Shown in pieces: positions 53,520 through 62,412 of a stretch of 64,000 nt of DNA (position 1 is the first letter of the stretch; the number at the start of each line of letters is the position of its first letter). The notes below the pieces were generated by a model. The model did no database searches and was not told where the DNA came from. It was given only the letters and a program-made list of their open reading frames with translations. The translations under genes were made by a program, and so were the position numbers. Source of the stretch: an uncultured Croceitalea sp. (GTDB lineage Bacteria > Bacteroidota > Bacteroidia > Flavobacteriales > Flavobacteriaceae). Location of the stretch: assembly GCA_947499565.1 (NCBI GenBank), contig CANMOV010000003.1:1-64000 (forward strand). Reading direction: 5' to 3'.

Positions 53520-55733
53520 TTACCCTTTAATTTCTTCTGGCTTCATTCCAGATTTTTCCTTTTTAGGCCTATCACGTAGTTTTTCATGGGCAAACTTGGT
53601 CATCTTCTTAAAAAGATGATTTCTGGTGTTACCACCATAAATTCCATGGTTCTTATCCGGATATATAGACCATTCAAAATCTTTATCAGCCTGTATTAAA
53701 GCTTCAATCATTCGCATAGAATTCTGCACATGAACATTATCATCACCCGAACCATGAACCAACAAATAATCTCCTTCTAAAAGTTCTGGATAGTTAAAAG
53801 GAGAATTATCATCATAACCACTTGGGTTTTCCTGTGGTGTCTGCATATACCTTTCTGTGTAGATAGTATCATAAAAACGCCAGCTAGTTACAGGCGCTAC
53901 AGCCATAGCCATTTCAAAGGTGTTGTTACCTTTTAATAAGGCATTTGTAGACATAAAGCCGCCATAGCTCCAACCCCAAATCCCTGTACGTTCTTCATCT
54001 ATATAGGGTAATTCGCTTAATTTATCAGCCGCTGCAATCTGGTCTTCAACTTCAAATTTGCCAAGTTCTAACTGCGTTACTTTCTTAAAATCACGTCCTT
54101 TTAGTCCAGTACCTCTGCCATCTACACAAGCAATAATATATCCTTCAGAAGCTAGCATTTGATACCAATAATCATTAGCTCCATTCCACCGGTTAGCTAC
54201 AGATTGCGAACCTGGTCCACTATATTGATACATTAAAAGTGGATATTCTTTATTAGGGTCAAAATTTGCAGGTTTTATCATCCACATATTTAAGTCGTTT
54301 CCATTAATCATAATAGTGGAAAACTCCTTAGCACTCATTTCATATCCCTCAAGCTTGGTTGACAAAGACTCATTGTTCTTAATTTCTTTAAGCTCTTTTC
54401 CATCGGATGCTCTTTGCAACGAATATTTATATGGTGTATTCGCATTTGAAAAAGTATTTATAAAGTAGGTATAATCTGCGCTAAAAGCCGCGGAATTAGT
54501 TCCCTCGCCTTTGGTTAATCGTTTCTTGTTCTTTCCAGAACTAGAAATACTATACACATCTCTGTTTATTGACCCATTTTCTACTGATTGGTAATAAACT
54601 CTATCTTCACCTTGGTCATAGCCATAATAATTTGTCACTTCCCAAGAACCTTTTGTAATCTGATTCATTAATTTTCCTTCCTCGTTATGAAGGTAAATAT
54701 GATTATAACCGTCTTTTTCGCTTGTCCAAATAAAGCTATCATCAGCTAAGAAAGTAAGATTGTCATGAATATCCACATATGCATCATCTGTTTCTTCCAA
54801 TAAAATAGAAACCGAATTATCCTTTGCATTTACTTGATGTAATTTTAGGTGATTCTGATGACGATTTATAGTCTGAACGCTCAAGTGATTGGGATTATTC
54901 ATCCACTTAATTCTAGGAATATAGTACGCTTCTCCAAGATTTATACCAGCAATTTCTTCTTTGGTAACATCATACATATAAAGACCTACTAGTGCATTGT
55001 CTTCTCCAGCTTTAGGATATTTAAACTGATTTTGAGTTTGGTATAAGTCTCTACCATAAACATCCATAGAAAAATTAGGGACGTTGGTTTCATCAAATCT
55101 TAAGAAAGCTATTTTAGTTCCATTACTATTCCACTCATATGCTTGTACAAATGCAAATTCTTCTTCATAAACCCAATCCGTAACTCCATTTATGATACTT
55201 CCTTTTTTACCATCCGTTGTTACTTGCTTTGTGCTATTAGATTTTAAGTTACGTACATAAATGTTGTTATCATAAACATATGCTACTTTAGAACCGTCTG
55301 GTGATAATTCTGGCTCTTGAATTTTTTGCTCTGCTATTTTAGTCAAAGATTTGCTGGCAATATCATACACATAATAAACACCTAGTCTAGAACGTCTAAA
55401 AACTGGCTCTAACTCAGTAGCTAAAATCAACTTAGATTCATCATCGCTAAATTCATAGGAACTAAAAGGTGGGATTTCATCTGAAGATGATACGATGGTA
55501 CTTACTTTTTGTTGGGTTTTATAATCATATTTATCAATACTTCTTGCCCCGCTACTTCTATCAAAGTTTAGCACGGTGTATTGCGTTCCATTTTTCATGG
55601 AACGAAGCACATCTAAACCTTCGGTTCTAAAACCACCTCCCCAAATTTCCTCAAGAGTAATTGTCTTTTTTTGTGCAAAAGAAACTGTTGTAATAAGTAT
55701 AGAAATTAAGAGTAGGTAATTGAATTTTCTCAT
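53520..55733 (-). CDS. Dipeptidyl peptidase IV family S9 peptidase
   Basis: A 737-residue exported peptidase: signal peptide (about 1-20, ending VSFAQ), a DPP4-type beta-propeller with DWVYEEEFAFVQAYEWN (the Glu-Glu motif that binds the substrate N-terminus), and the hydrolase domain with Ser in GIWGWSYGGFMS, Asp in VHGSGDDNVHV and His in PDKNHGIYGG. It cuts dipeptides from N-termini, often after Pro. ATG 55733 gives the clean signal; ten codons of possible extension were not kept. POT follows downstream. Confidence 0.93.
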   Translation of the reverse strand: MRKFNYLLLISILITTVSFAQKKTITLEEIWGGGFRTEGLDVLRSMKNGTQYTVLNFDRSSGARSIDKYDYKTQQKVSTIVSSSDEIPPFSSYEFSDDESKLILATELEPVFRRSRLGVYYVYDIASKSLTKIAEQKIQEPELSPDGSKVAYVYDNNIYVRNLKSNSTKQVTTDGKKGSIINGVTDWVYEEEFAFVQAYEWNSNGTKIAFLRFDETNVPNFSMDVYGRDLYQTQNQFKYPKAGEDNALVGLYMYDVTKEEIAGINLGEAYYIPRIKWMNNPNHLSVQTINRHQNHLKLHQVNAKDNSVSILLEETDDAYVDIHDNLTFLADDSFIWTSEKDGYNHIYLHNEEGKLMNQITKGSWEVTNYYGYDQGEDRVYYQSVENGSINRDVYSISSSGKNKKRLTKGEGTNSAAFSADYTYFINTFSNANTPYKYSLQRASDGKELKEIKNNESLSTKLEGYEMSAKEFSTIMINGNDLNMWMIKPANFDPNKEYPLLMYQYSGPGSQSVANRWNGANDYWYQMLASEGYIIACVDGRGTGLKGRDFKKVTQLELGKFEVEDQIAAADKLSELPYIDEERTGIWGWSYGGFMSTNALLKGNNTFEMAMAVAPVTSWRFYDTIYTERYMQTPQENPSGYDDNSPFNYPELLEGDYLLVHGSGDDNVHVQNSMRMIEALIQADKDFEWSIYPDKNHGIYGGNTRNHLFKKMTKFAHEKLRDRPKKEKSGMKPEEIKG

Positions 55734-55842
55734 GTTCTTGAAAAATTGATTAAAAACTATCAAGTTTACTAATAATTTATCGAAAAAGTAAACTTTGAAT
55801 CACAATTATGCAACAAGAATCAGACCACAATACCTAATCCAC

Positions 55843-55850
55843 TATCTTTG
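55843..55850 (+). promoter_or_regulatory. Promoter -7 box of the HMG-CoA reductase gene
   Basis: TATCTTTG matches TAnnTTTG exactly, 16 bases before the ATG at 55867. A clear TTG at -33 is missing. Confidence 0.45.
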
Positions 55851-55866
55851 AAATTTAACTTTTACT

Positions 55867-57177
55867 ATGCAAACTCCAGTAGAGGGATTTTCACGATTTA
55901 CCAAAGAAGAAAAAATTGATTGGGTCGCCAAGAATTATACAGGAAATTCTCAAGAAACAAAAGACCTATTAGCCACTTATTGGAATGATGATTCTAAGGT
56001 GCAACAACTTCATGATGAATTTATAGAAAATACACTTTCTAATTATTATCTGCCTTTTGCAATCGCGCCAAACTTTTTAATTAATAAGAAGCTTTATGCC
56101 ATCCCAATGGTGATAGAAGAAAGTTCAGTTGTGGCGGCAGCGAGTAAAGCGGCAAAATTTTGGCTTGGTAGAGGTGGTTTTAAAACTACCATCCTTGGCA
56201 CAGAAAAAGTGGGTCAAGTCCATTTTATGTATTACGGAGAACCTTTAAAATTAAACTCATTTTTTGAGGCGATTAAACCTCAGTTTTTTAAAGACGCTAA
56301 ATCTATTACCCAAAGCATGGAAAAGCGTGGAGGAGGTATTAAAGATATAACCTTGCATGATTTAAGTGATAAGCTCAAGGGATACTATCAATTACATTGC
56401 ACTTTTGAAACTCTTGATGCAATGGGAGCTAACTTCATTAATTCTTGTTTGGAACAGTTTGCTAAAACACTACAAGAACAAGCAAGTAATGCTAATGTCT
56501 TTTCTGATGAGGAGGAGTTAGAGGTTATAATGAGTATTTTAAGCAACTATGTTCCTAATTGTGTTGTAAGAGCTGAAGTTAATTGCCCAATAACTAATAA
56601 GGCAACTAACGCTTCCGTTTCTAGAGAATTTGCAGAAAAATTAAAACAAGCGGTTGCAATTGCAAAAGTAGAACCCTACAGAGCTGTTACCCACAACAAG
56701 GGTATAATGAATGGTATTGACTCGGTTATTTTAGCCACTGGTAATGATTTTAGAGCTGTAGAAGCTGGGGTTCATGCATATGCTTCTAAAGATGGCAACT
56801 ATTCTAGTTTAACGCATGCCGAAATAACGAATGATATTTTTAAGTTTTGGATTGATGTTCCCCTTGCTTTAGGCACTGTGGGTGGTTTAACTTCGTTACA
56901 TCCTATGGTAAAAACTGCTTTAGAAATACTCCAAAAACCAACCGCAAAAGAACTAATGCAGATAGTGGCAGTAGCAGGTTTAGCACAAAACTTTGCAGCA
57001 CTTCGCTCGCTAGTAACCACTGGTATTCAAAAAGGACATATGAAAATGCACCTCATGAATATTTTAAATCAGTTAGGTGCTGATAAAAATGAAAAAACGC
57101 AACTTATAGGCTATTTTAAAGATAAGATGGTAAGTAACGCTTCTGTTAAAGAAGCTCTGGAAGGAATTAGAAGCTAA
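55867..57177 (+). CDS. Hydroxymethylglutaryl-CoA reductase, class II type
   Basis: A 436-residue class II (bacterial) HMG-CoA reductase: the catalytic Glu is in MVIEESSVVAAASKAAKFW, Lys and Asp in HNKGIMNGIDSVILATGNDFRAVEAG, and the C-terminal His in GHMKMHLMNIL. In Bacteroidota this family works in the mevalonate route to isoprenoids even though it is often named degradative. The downstream GHMP kinase overlaps by one base and supports a biosynthetic role. Confidence 0.93.
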   Translation: MQTPVEGFSRFTKEEKIDWVAKNYTGNSQETKDLLATYWNDDSKVQQLHDEFIENTLSNYYLPFAIAPNFLINKKLYAIPMVIEESSVVAAASKAAKFWLGRGGFKTTILGTEKVGQVHFMYYGEPLKLNSFFEAIKPQFFKDAKSITQSMEKRGGGIKDITLHDLSDKLKGYYQLHCTFETLDAMGANFINSCLEQFAKTLQEQASNANVFSDEEELEVIMSILSNYVPNCVVRAEVNCPITNKATNASVSREFAEKLKQAVAIAKVEPYRAVTHNKGIMNGIDSVILATGNDFRAVEAGVHAYASKDGNYSSLTHAEITNDIFKFWIDVPLALGTVGGLTSLHPMVKTALEILQKPTAKELMQIVAVAGLAQNFAALRSLVTTGIQKGHMKMHLMNILNQLGADKNEKTQLIGYFKDKMVSNASVKEALEGIRS

Positions 57178-58085
57178 TGCAACAAGAATTTTACAGCAAT
57201 GGTAAATTACTAATCTCCGGCGAGTATGCAATTTTAGATGGTGCTAAAGGCTTGGCAGTGCCTACAAAGTTTGGACAATCCTTACATAGTAATCCTGCCA
57301 AAGAGCCTATTATTTCTTGGACAAGTATTGATTCTAATGGCACATCTTGGTTCACTGCTGATTTTGACCTTAAGAATCTAGTAATAGAAAAGAGTTCCTC
57401 CAATGATATTGCCATAATCTTACAGCAAATATTGCTCGAAGCCATAAAACTAAATCCAAGTTTCTTAAACACCAAATCAGGTTTTGAAGTAAAAACCCAA
57501 CTAACTTTCCCTAGAGAATGGGGTCTAGGAACATCATCGACATTAATAAACAATATTGCCCAGTGGGCAGCTATTGATGCACACGAATTGCTTTGGAATT
57601 CTTTTGGTGGCAGTGGTTATGACATTTCTTGCGCACAGCACAACTCGCCTATTCTATATCATATAGAAAATAAACTTCCCAAAGTGAAGCCTATAAATTT
57701 TAATCCTTCATTCAAAGATGCTATTTTCTTTGTTTATCTCAACCAAAAGCAAAGCAGTAAAAAAGCGATAACCAACTATAGAAACAAGGAGTTTAGCCGC
57801 AAAGACTTAATTTCTAGTATTAATAGTCTTACTTTAAAAATGACCGCTGCTAAAACACTTACAGAATTTGAAACTTTGATTATAACACACGAAGAACTAT
57901 TGTCAAAAATATTAGAACTAGCTCCAGTAAAAGAACGATTATTTTCAGATTATTTTGGCAGCATAAAAAGCTTAGGAGGCTGGGGAGGAGACTTTGTAAT
58001 GGCTACTGGAAATGAAAAAACCCCTGAATATTTTAAATCCAAGGGTTTTGAAACTATTTTAAGTTTTAAAGAAATGGTTCTTTAA
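57177..58085 (+). CDS. GYDIA-type GHMP kinase
   Basis: A 302-residue kinase of the GHMP superfamily: GKLLISGEYAILDGAKGLAVP, the ATP loop FPREWGLGTSSTLINNIAQW (GLGTSS), GGSGYDISCAQ, the motif that names the subfamily (GYDI-S here), and the late SLGGWGGDFVMATG (GGWGGDF). Probably a mevalonate-pathway or related kinase, since it is coupled to HMG-CoA reductase; the exact substrate is not known. The 3' end holds a hairpin usable by the convergent gene. Confidence 0.85.
   Translation: MQQEFYSNGKLLISGEYAILDGAKGLAVPTKFGQSLHSNPAKEPIISWTSIDSNGTSWFTADFDLKNLVIEKSSSNDIAIILQQILLEAIKLNPSFLNTKSGFEVKTQLTFPREWGLGTSSTLINNIAQWAAIDAHELLWNSFGGSGYDISCAQHNSPILYHIENKLPKVKPINFNPSFKDAIFFVYLNQKQSSKKAITNYRNKEFSRKDLISSINSLTLKMTAAKTLTEFETLIITHEELLSKILELAPVKERLFSDYFGSIKSLGGWGGDFVMATGNEKTPEYFKSKGFETILSFKEMVL
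58017..58049 (-). terminator. Minus-strand terminator inside the kinase 3' end
   Basis: AAAACCCC (58017-58024) pairs imperfectly with AGGGTTTT (58042-58049). On the minus strand it is followed by six T. It would stop the peptidyl-prolyl isomerase transcript, which ends at 58090, inside the coding part of the kinase gene. Confidence 0.55.
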
Positions 58086-58089
58086 AATT

Positions 58090-60201
58090 CTAATAAAAAG
58101 TCGCTCTTTTATCTTCTATTTCCGCACCTTCTTTTAATGCATTATATACTGCACTATTAACACGATTTGCATTTGAAGTACTTAAGGTTTTAGCATAAGT
58201 ACTAAAGTTTTGTAACTCTGCTGCCGGAATTTTCTTAGTTGCCTTAACCATAAAAACTCCTGTTTCACCTTTTAATAAATTGGATGTAGCTCCTTCTTCT
58301 AAGGTAAATGCATTACCGACTACAAATGGCTCTCTACCTGCACCTGGAATAGTTGGTGATTTCATAGTTAATGCTGAAGCCGTGGAAACAGTTACATTAT
58401 TTGATGATGCCAAATCTTCTAATGATTTTCCTTTATTAGCATCAATAATCTGTGCTGCTTTACGCTCTTTTCTAATTTTAGGCAATGCAGTAGCAGAAGC
58501 ATCTTCTGAACTCATTAATCCTTCTTTGTATTTTTTAGTAAGCTGAACAACGGCATAACCATTAGCTAAATCAAATCTTTTAATAGCACCTACCTTGGTA
58601 TCATCATTAAAAGCCCATTGTACTACTGCTCTTTGAGAACCTAAACCTGGAAGGTTTTCATCCATTTCTTTGATTTTATTTACCGGTCTTACCGTAAACT
58701 CACTTTCTTTAGCAATGTCTGAAAATTGATTAGCCTCTGCATCTATAGAAGCCATTTCGAACTTGGTTGCCTCTGTAAACAAGGTGTTTATAGTTTCCTC
58801 AGAAGATTCCACCTCTCTAGATAAGGTTGCAATTTTTACAATATCTTCTTTGTCATCCACTCTAATAATATGAAAACCAAATTCTGTTTCTACCAATCCA
58901 ACTTCCCCAACAGCATTGCCGAAGCAGAAATCGTTAAATTCATCGGCCATTATGCCTTCTTGAAAATAACCTAAATCTCCTCCTCTTGGAGCCGAAGGTC
59001 CATCAGAATTGTCTCTTGCAAGATTGGCAAAAACAGCGTCTTCTTTCTTAGCTTCAACTAAAATCTTTTTTGCTTCTTCTTCTGCTTCCTCTTTAGTTCT
59101 CTTAATCTCTGGATTTGCTCTTGTTGCCCCTTCATAAGTAAAAAGAATATGACTTGCTTTTACAGAACCGTTAGGCTTTCTTGAAACCATTTTAGACAAT
59201 TTAAAGAAATTACCATCTCTATAAGGGCCATAAATTCCATCCACATTAAGGCTCATTAAAGAATCTGCTGCAACTGCAGGAAGCTCTTTTTTAGCTCTAA
59301 ATATAGTATCATATTTGGAATCTGAATTACGGTCTAAGAACGCTGCCATATCATCAGTATTCTTAAAGCGTTTTTCAATATATGTCGTGTCAGTTCCTTT
59401 ATCAATTTTATCCTCTACAAGTTCTAAAATAGAATTTCGAACAGCAGTCTCATCCTCAAAAGAAGGCTTTTCTTCAAAAAACACAAAACGTACATCTCTA
59501 GATTTATCTTGTTTAAAATCTTCTTTATGTTCTTTTACATAAGCTTCTATTTCTTGTTTAGAAACCTGTATGGTACTATCTGCAATAGAAGTATAAGGAA
59601 CTCTTACGTATTGTACATCTACTTTGTTATTGGTTAAGTTATAATCAAACTCTCCCTCATTGAGTGTAGCGCCAGCGCCAGCTTTTACTAAATTAAAATA
59701 CAACTGCTCTTTCGCAGCTTGCATAATGTTTTTCTCATCTTCCAGCCAGGCATCATAGCGCAATGGGTCATTTACTTTCCAGTCTGCAATCGAACTTTTG
59801 AATATCTCCGCATTGAAAATTCCATTTTCATCTTGAAAATCTGGAATTTGTGCATATCCAGAAGTTTTAACAAACTCAACGATTTGATCACTTTCAATAG
59901 CAATCCCTAAGTCCTCAAATTGCTGATTCAACAAAGCGCTGCGAACTTCTTGGTCATATACAGTATTCACTAACTGTGTAGAAGAGAAATTAGCTCCGTA
60001 ACGTCTAGAAGCTTGTTCTACCTTTTGGCGAAATTCATCAATAGACAAATCTTCACCGTTTATTTCAGCTACAGCGGAACCTATTTTTGCTCCACCACCA
60101 TCAGCTGTAAAAATTCCTGATATTACAAATGCGAACAATGCAAGACCAATAATTAAAATCAGTACAGTAGTTCGTTTTCTTATATTCCCTAAAATTGCCA
60201 T
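58090..60201 (-). CDS. Periplasmic peptidyl-prolyl isomerase (SurA/PpiD-like)
   Basis: A 703-residue protein with an N-terminal membrane anchor (about 12-30), a SurA_N-like domain (EDLSIDEFRQKVEQASRRYG) and a parvulin domain (VKASHILFTYEG...ARDNSDGPSAPRGGDLGYFQEGIMADEF...TEFGFHIIRVD). A second, degenerate PPIase-like stretch follows in the C-terminal third. It folds outer-membrane or exported proteins at the inner-membrane face of the periplasm. Same layout as PpiD. Confidence 0.9.
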   Translation of the reverse strand: MAILGNIRKRTTVLILIIGLALFAFVISGIFTADGGGAKIGSAVAEINGEDLSIDEFRQKVEQASRRYGANFSSTQLVNTVYDQEVRSALLNQQFEDLGIAIESDQIVEFVKTSGYAQIPDFQDENGIFNAEIFKSSIADWKVNDPLRYDAWLEDEKNIMQAAKEQLYFNLVKAGAGATLNEGEFDYNLTNNKVDVQYVRVPYTSIADSTIQVSKQEIEAYVKEHKEDFKQDKSRDVRFVFFEEKPSFEDETAVRNSILELVEDKIDKGTDTTYIEKRFKNTDDMAAFLDRNSDSKYDTIFRAKKELPAVAADSLMSLNVDGIYGPYRDGNFFKLSKMVSRKPNGSVKASHILFTYEGATRANPEIKRTKEEAEEEAKKILVEAKKEDAVFANLARDNSDGPSAPRGGDLGYFQEGIMADEFNDFCFGNAVGEVGLVETEFGFHIIRVDDKEDIVKIATLSREVESSEETINTLFTEATKFEMASIDAEANQFSDIAKESEFTVRPVNKIKEMDENLPGLGSQRAVVQWAFNDDTKVGAIKRFDLANGYAVVQLTKKYKEGLMSSEDASATALPKIRKERKAAQIIDANKGKSLEDLASSNNVTVSTASALTMKSPTIPGAGREPFVVGNAFTLEEGATSNLLKGETGVFMVKATKKIPAAELQNFSTYAKTLSTSNANRVNSAVYNALKEGAEIEDKRATFY

Positions 60202-60306
60202 CTTACGTCTTCTTTTCTTTCAAATTAGTGGGCGAAAATACCATTTTCTTTTCAAAAAAGAAAGCAAAAAACAGTACATAAAAGCTTGGGTATCACCCTA
60301 TGAAAA

Positions 60307-61599
60307 TTATTGCTCCTGTTCTGAAACATGAACACTTACCAAATCAATTTTAGTATTGGATACTTCTAGGATACGAAAAAGGAAGTTTTCTACCTTTATT
60401 TCCGAATCTTGTTCTGGTATTTCGCCTGTTTCATTCATAATAAGCCCACCCAAAGTTTCATACTCATCGCTTTCTGGTAATTCTAGCTTATAATTTTCAT
60501 TAATGAAATCGACTTCCATTCGTGCAGAAAACTTATAACTATTTCCATCTAGCTGTTCTTCAATTAAATCTGTAGTATCGTGCTCATCTTCAATTTCACC
60601 AAAAAGCTCTTCTACGATATCTTCAACAGTCATAATGCCAGAGGTACCTCCATATTCATCTAAAACCACAGCGATGCTTTTTCTTCGTTTGGTAAGCACA
60701 TCTAGTATCTCATGAATAAGCATCGTTTCTGGCACAAACTCAACGGGCAACAAAATGCTTTTTATTGTTTTAGGCTTTTTAAATAACTCGTAGGAATGCA
60801 CATAACCTATTATTTCATCTATAGAATCTTTGTAAACTATAATTTTAGAGTATCCCGTTTCTGTGAATAATTTTTTTAGATTTTTAGGGGTTTCATGCAA
60901 TTCTACCGCAGTTATCTCGGTTCTAGGAACCATAACCTCTCTGGCCTTAACCTCTGAAAATTCCAAAGCATTCTGAAACAGTTGTATTTCCGAATCTATA
61001 TCATCTTCTTCCTCTACAGACTCCATTTGCTCTGTTATATAGTCTCCAAGCTCTAATTTGGTGAAAGCTAATTGCACTTCATCACCATCCGTTCTAAAAA
61101 ATGTCTTTAAAATAAAATCGGACACTTTTATGACAAACCATGATATGACATAAAAAACTAAGTAAAATATATAGGCAGGAACCGCCAAAACCTTTAACAA
61201 GGTATTTGAATATATCTGGAACAAAACTTTGGGTAAAAATTCTGCAGTCAATAAAATAACTAGCGTAGATATTACTGTTTGCGTTAGGAGGTTAAAATCT
61301 ATAAATAATAGATTTATTATGTTAGATGATGATGGCAAAAAGGTTTGAAACCAGGCCATTAGCATATCTCCCATAAAAAATCCATATACAACTAGCGCTA
61401 TATTATTACCAATAAGCATAGTTGCAATAAACTTAGAAGGCTTTTCAGTTAACCAGGTTAGCATCTTTGCAAGAAAACCTTCTTGTTTTTTTTCAATTTC
61501 TATATGGATTCTATTGGCAGAGATAAACGCAATTTCCATCCCAGAAAAAAAGGCTGAGAACAACAAAGAAATAATGATGATAAGAATAGAAGTACTCAA
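60307..61599 (-). CDS. CNNM/CorC-type membrane protein with CBS domains
   Basis: A 430-residue protein with a DUF21/CNNM membrane domain (about 1-190, four helices, starting ISLLFSAFFSGMEIAFISANR), two CBS domains (MVPRTEITAVEL...; FVPETMLIHEILDVLTKRRKSIAVVLDEYGGTSGIMTVEDIVEELFG) and a CorC/HlyC-like C-terminal domain. Such proteins are linked to divalent cation handling. GldE is a relative of the same architecture, but I cannot tell them apart here. Three small genes lie upstream within three bases each. Confidence 0.88.
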   Translation of the reverse strand: MSTSILIIIISLLFSAFFSGMEIAFISANRIHIEIEKKQEGFLAKMLTWLTEKPSKFIATMLIGNNIALVVYGFFMGDMLMAWFQTFLPSSSNIINLLFIDFNLLTQTVISTLVILLTAEFLPKVLFQIYSNTLLKVLAVPAYIFYLVFYVISWFVIKVSDFILKTFFRTDGDEVQLAFTKLELGDYITEQMESVEEEDDIDSEIQLFQNALEFSEVKAREVMVPRTEITAVELHETPKNLKKLFTETGYSKIIVYKDSIDEIIGYVHSYELFKKPKTIKSILLPVEFVPETMLIHEILDVLTKRRKSIAVVLDEYGGTSGIMTVEDIVEELFGEIEDEHDTTDLIEEQLDGNSYKFSARMEVDFINENYKLELPESDEYETLGGLIMNETGEIPEQDSEIKVENFLFRILEVSNTKIDLVSVHVSEQEQ

Positions 61600-61601
61600 A
61601 T

Positions 61602-61805
61602 CTACTTTTGATTTTCACGCTTACGCGCTTCAAATTTCTTTCTATAATTTCTTCTAAAGAAAAACATAGCTAATGAAACAACAGCAAAGAAGATAAAAAA
61701 ATAGGCCATGTTTCTATCTACATTCCAATCTGTAAAAATCCTATAAACGGAAAAAGCTGCAACAATTACATAAAGGTATTCGGTATATCTTAAAATTTTG
61801 ATCAT
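61602..61805 (-). CDS. Small two-helix membrane protein
   Basis: A 67-residue protein with two predicted helices (about 9-28 and 33-52) and a strongly basic tail (RRNYRKKFEARKRENQK). Family not recognised. It fits tightly between the LptC gene (one base) and the CNNM gene (two bases), which supports it as a real coupled gene. Confidence 0.7.
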   Translation of the reverse strand: MIKILRYTEYLYVIVAAFSVYRIFTDWNVDRNMAYFFIFFAVVSLAMFFFRRNYRKKFEARKRENQK

Positions 61806-61806
61806 C

Positions 61807-62409
61807 TTATTCTTCTTCTGAAATGGTCATAAGACCATATGTTTTATGTGCGTTAAAAAAAGTGAAATCACGATTAAAATCCATTCCTTCACCATCCATT
61901 ATTGTTCCGTCTTCTGGATTGGTATATTTAAAAGTTGCTTCTGTAAAAATCCAATTATCACTTCTATCCCAATATAGCTGGGGTGCTTCCAATTTTTTAC
62001 CATCATGACTTTCCAGCACTACATTTCCTTGTAAATCTATTAAATTAGTATCTGAATAGACAATTCCATAATCAGCTTTTATAATACTTTTTTTGTTGTC
62101 ATCATCATAGAAATCTACTAACAATCCTTCTGGAAATATTTGATGTTTGAAGCTTAGGTTTTCATAATTTTCATATAATGGACCTTTTAAAACAGCTATT
62201 ACCCTTGAAGCAGAAGAATCTTGATTATTTAGTTCTTTAATAGTTTCCGTATAGGTTAAGGTAAAGTTTTTGGCAATTCCTTCGGGATAAATATTAGTGG
62301 CAGCTTCTTCACCAACCCTTTTATAGTTGTCTTGGCATGCCATAAAAAGGATTGCCACGGTAAAAACCGTGGCAATTGATCCTATTCTATTTTTTATAGT
62401 GTTTGGCAC
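61807..62409 (-). CDS. lptC: LPS export protein LptC
   Basis: A 200-residue lipoprotein or anchored protein (FMACQDNY, Cys about 25) with the LptC beta-jellyroll: strands YENLSFKHQIFPEGLLVDFY, IIKADYGIVYSDTNLIDLQGNVVLESHDGKKLEAPQLYWDR and FTEATFKYTNPEDGTIMDGEGMDF. LptC takes LPS from the LptBFG transporter and passes it to LptA. Most Bacteroidota LptC proteins are of this length. Confidence 0.88.
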   Translation of the reverse strand: MPNTIKNRIGSIATVFTVAILFMACQDNYKRVGEEAATNIYPEGIAKNFTLTYTETIKELNNQDSSASRVIAVLKGPLYENYENLSFKHQIFPEGLLVDFYDDDNKKSIIKADYGIVYSDTNLIDLQGNVVLESHDGKKLEAPQLYWDRSDNWIFTEATFKYTNPEDGTIMDGEGMDFNRDFTFFNAHKTYGLMTISEEE

Positions 62410-62412
62410 TTC

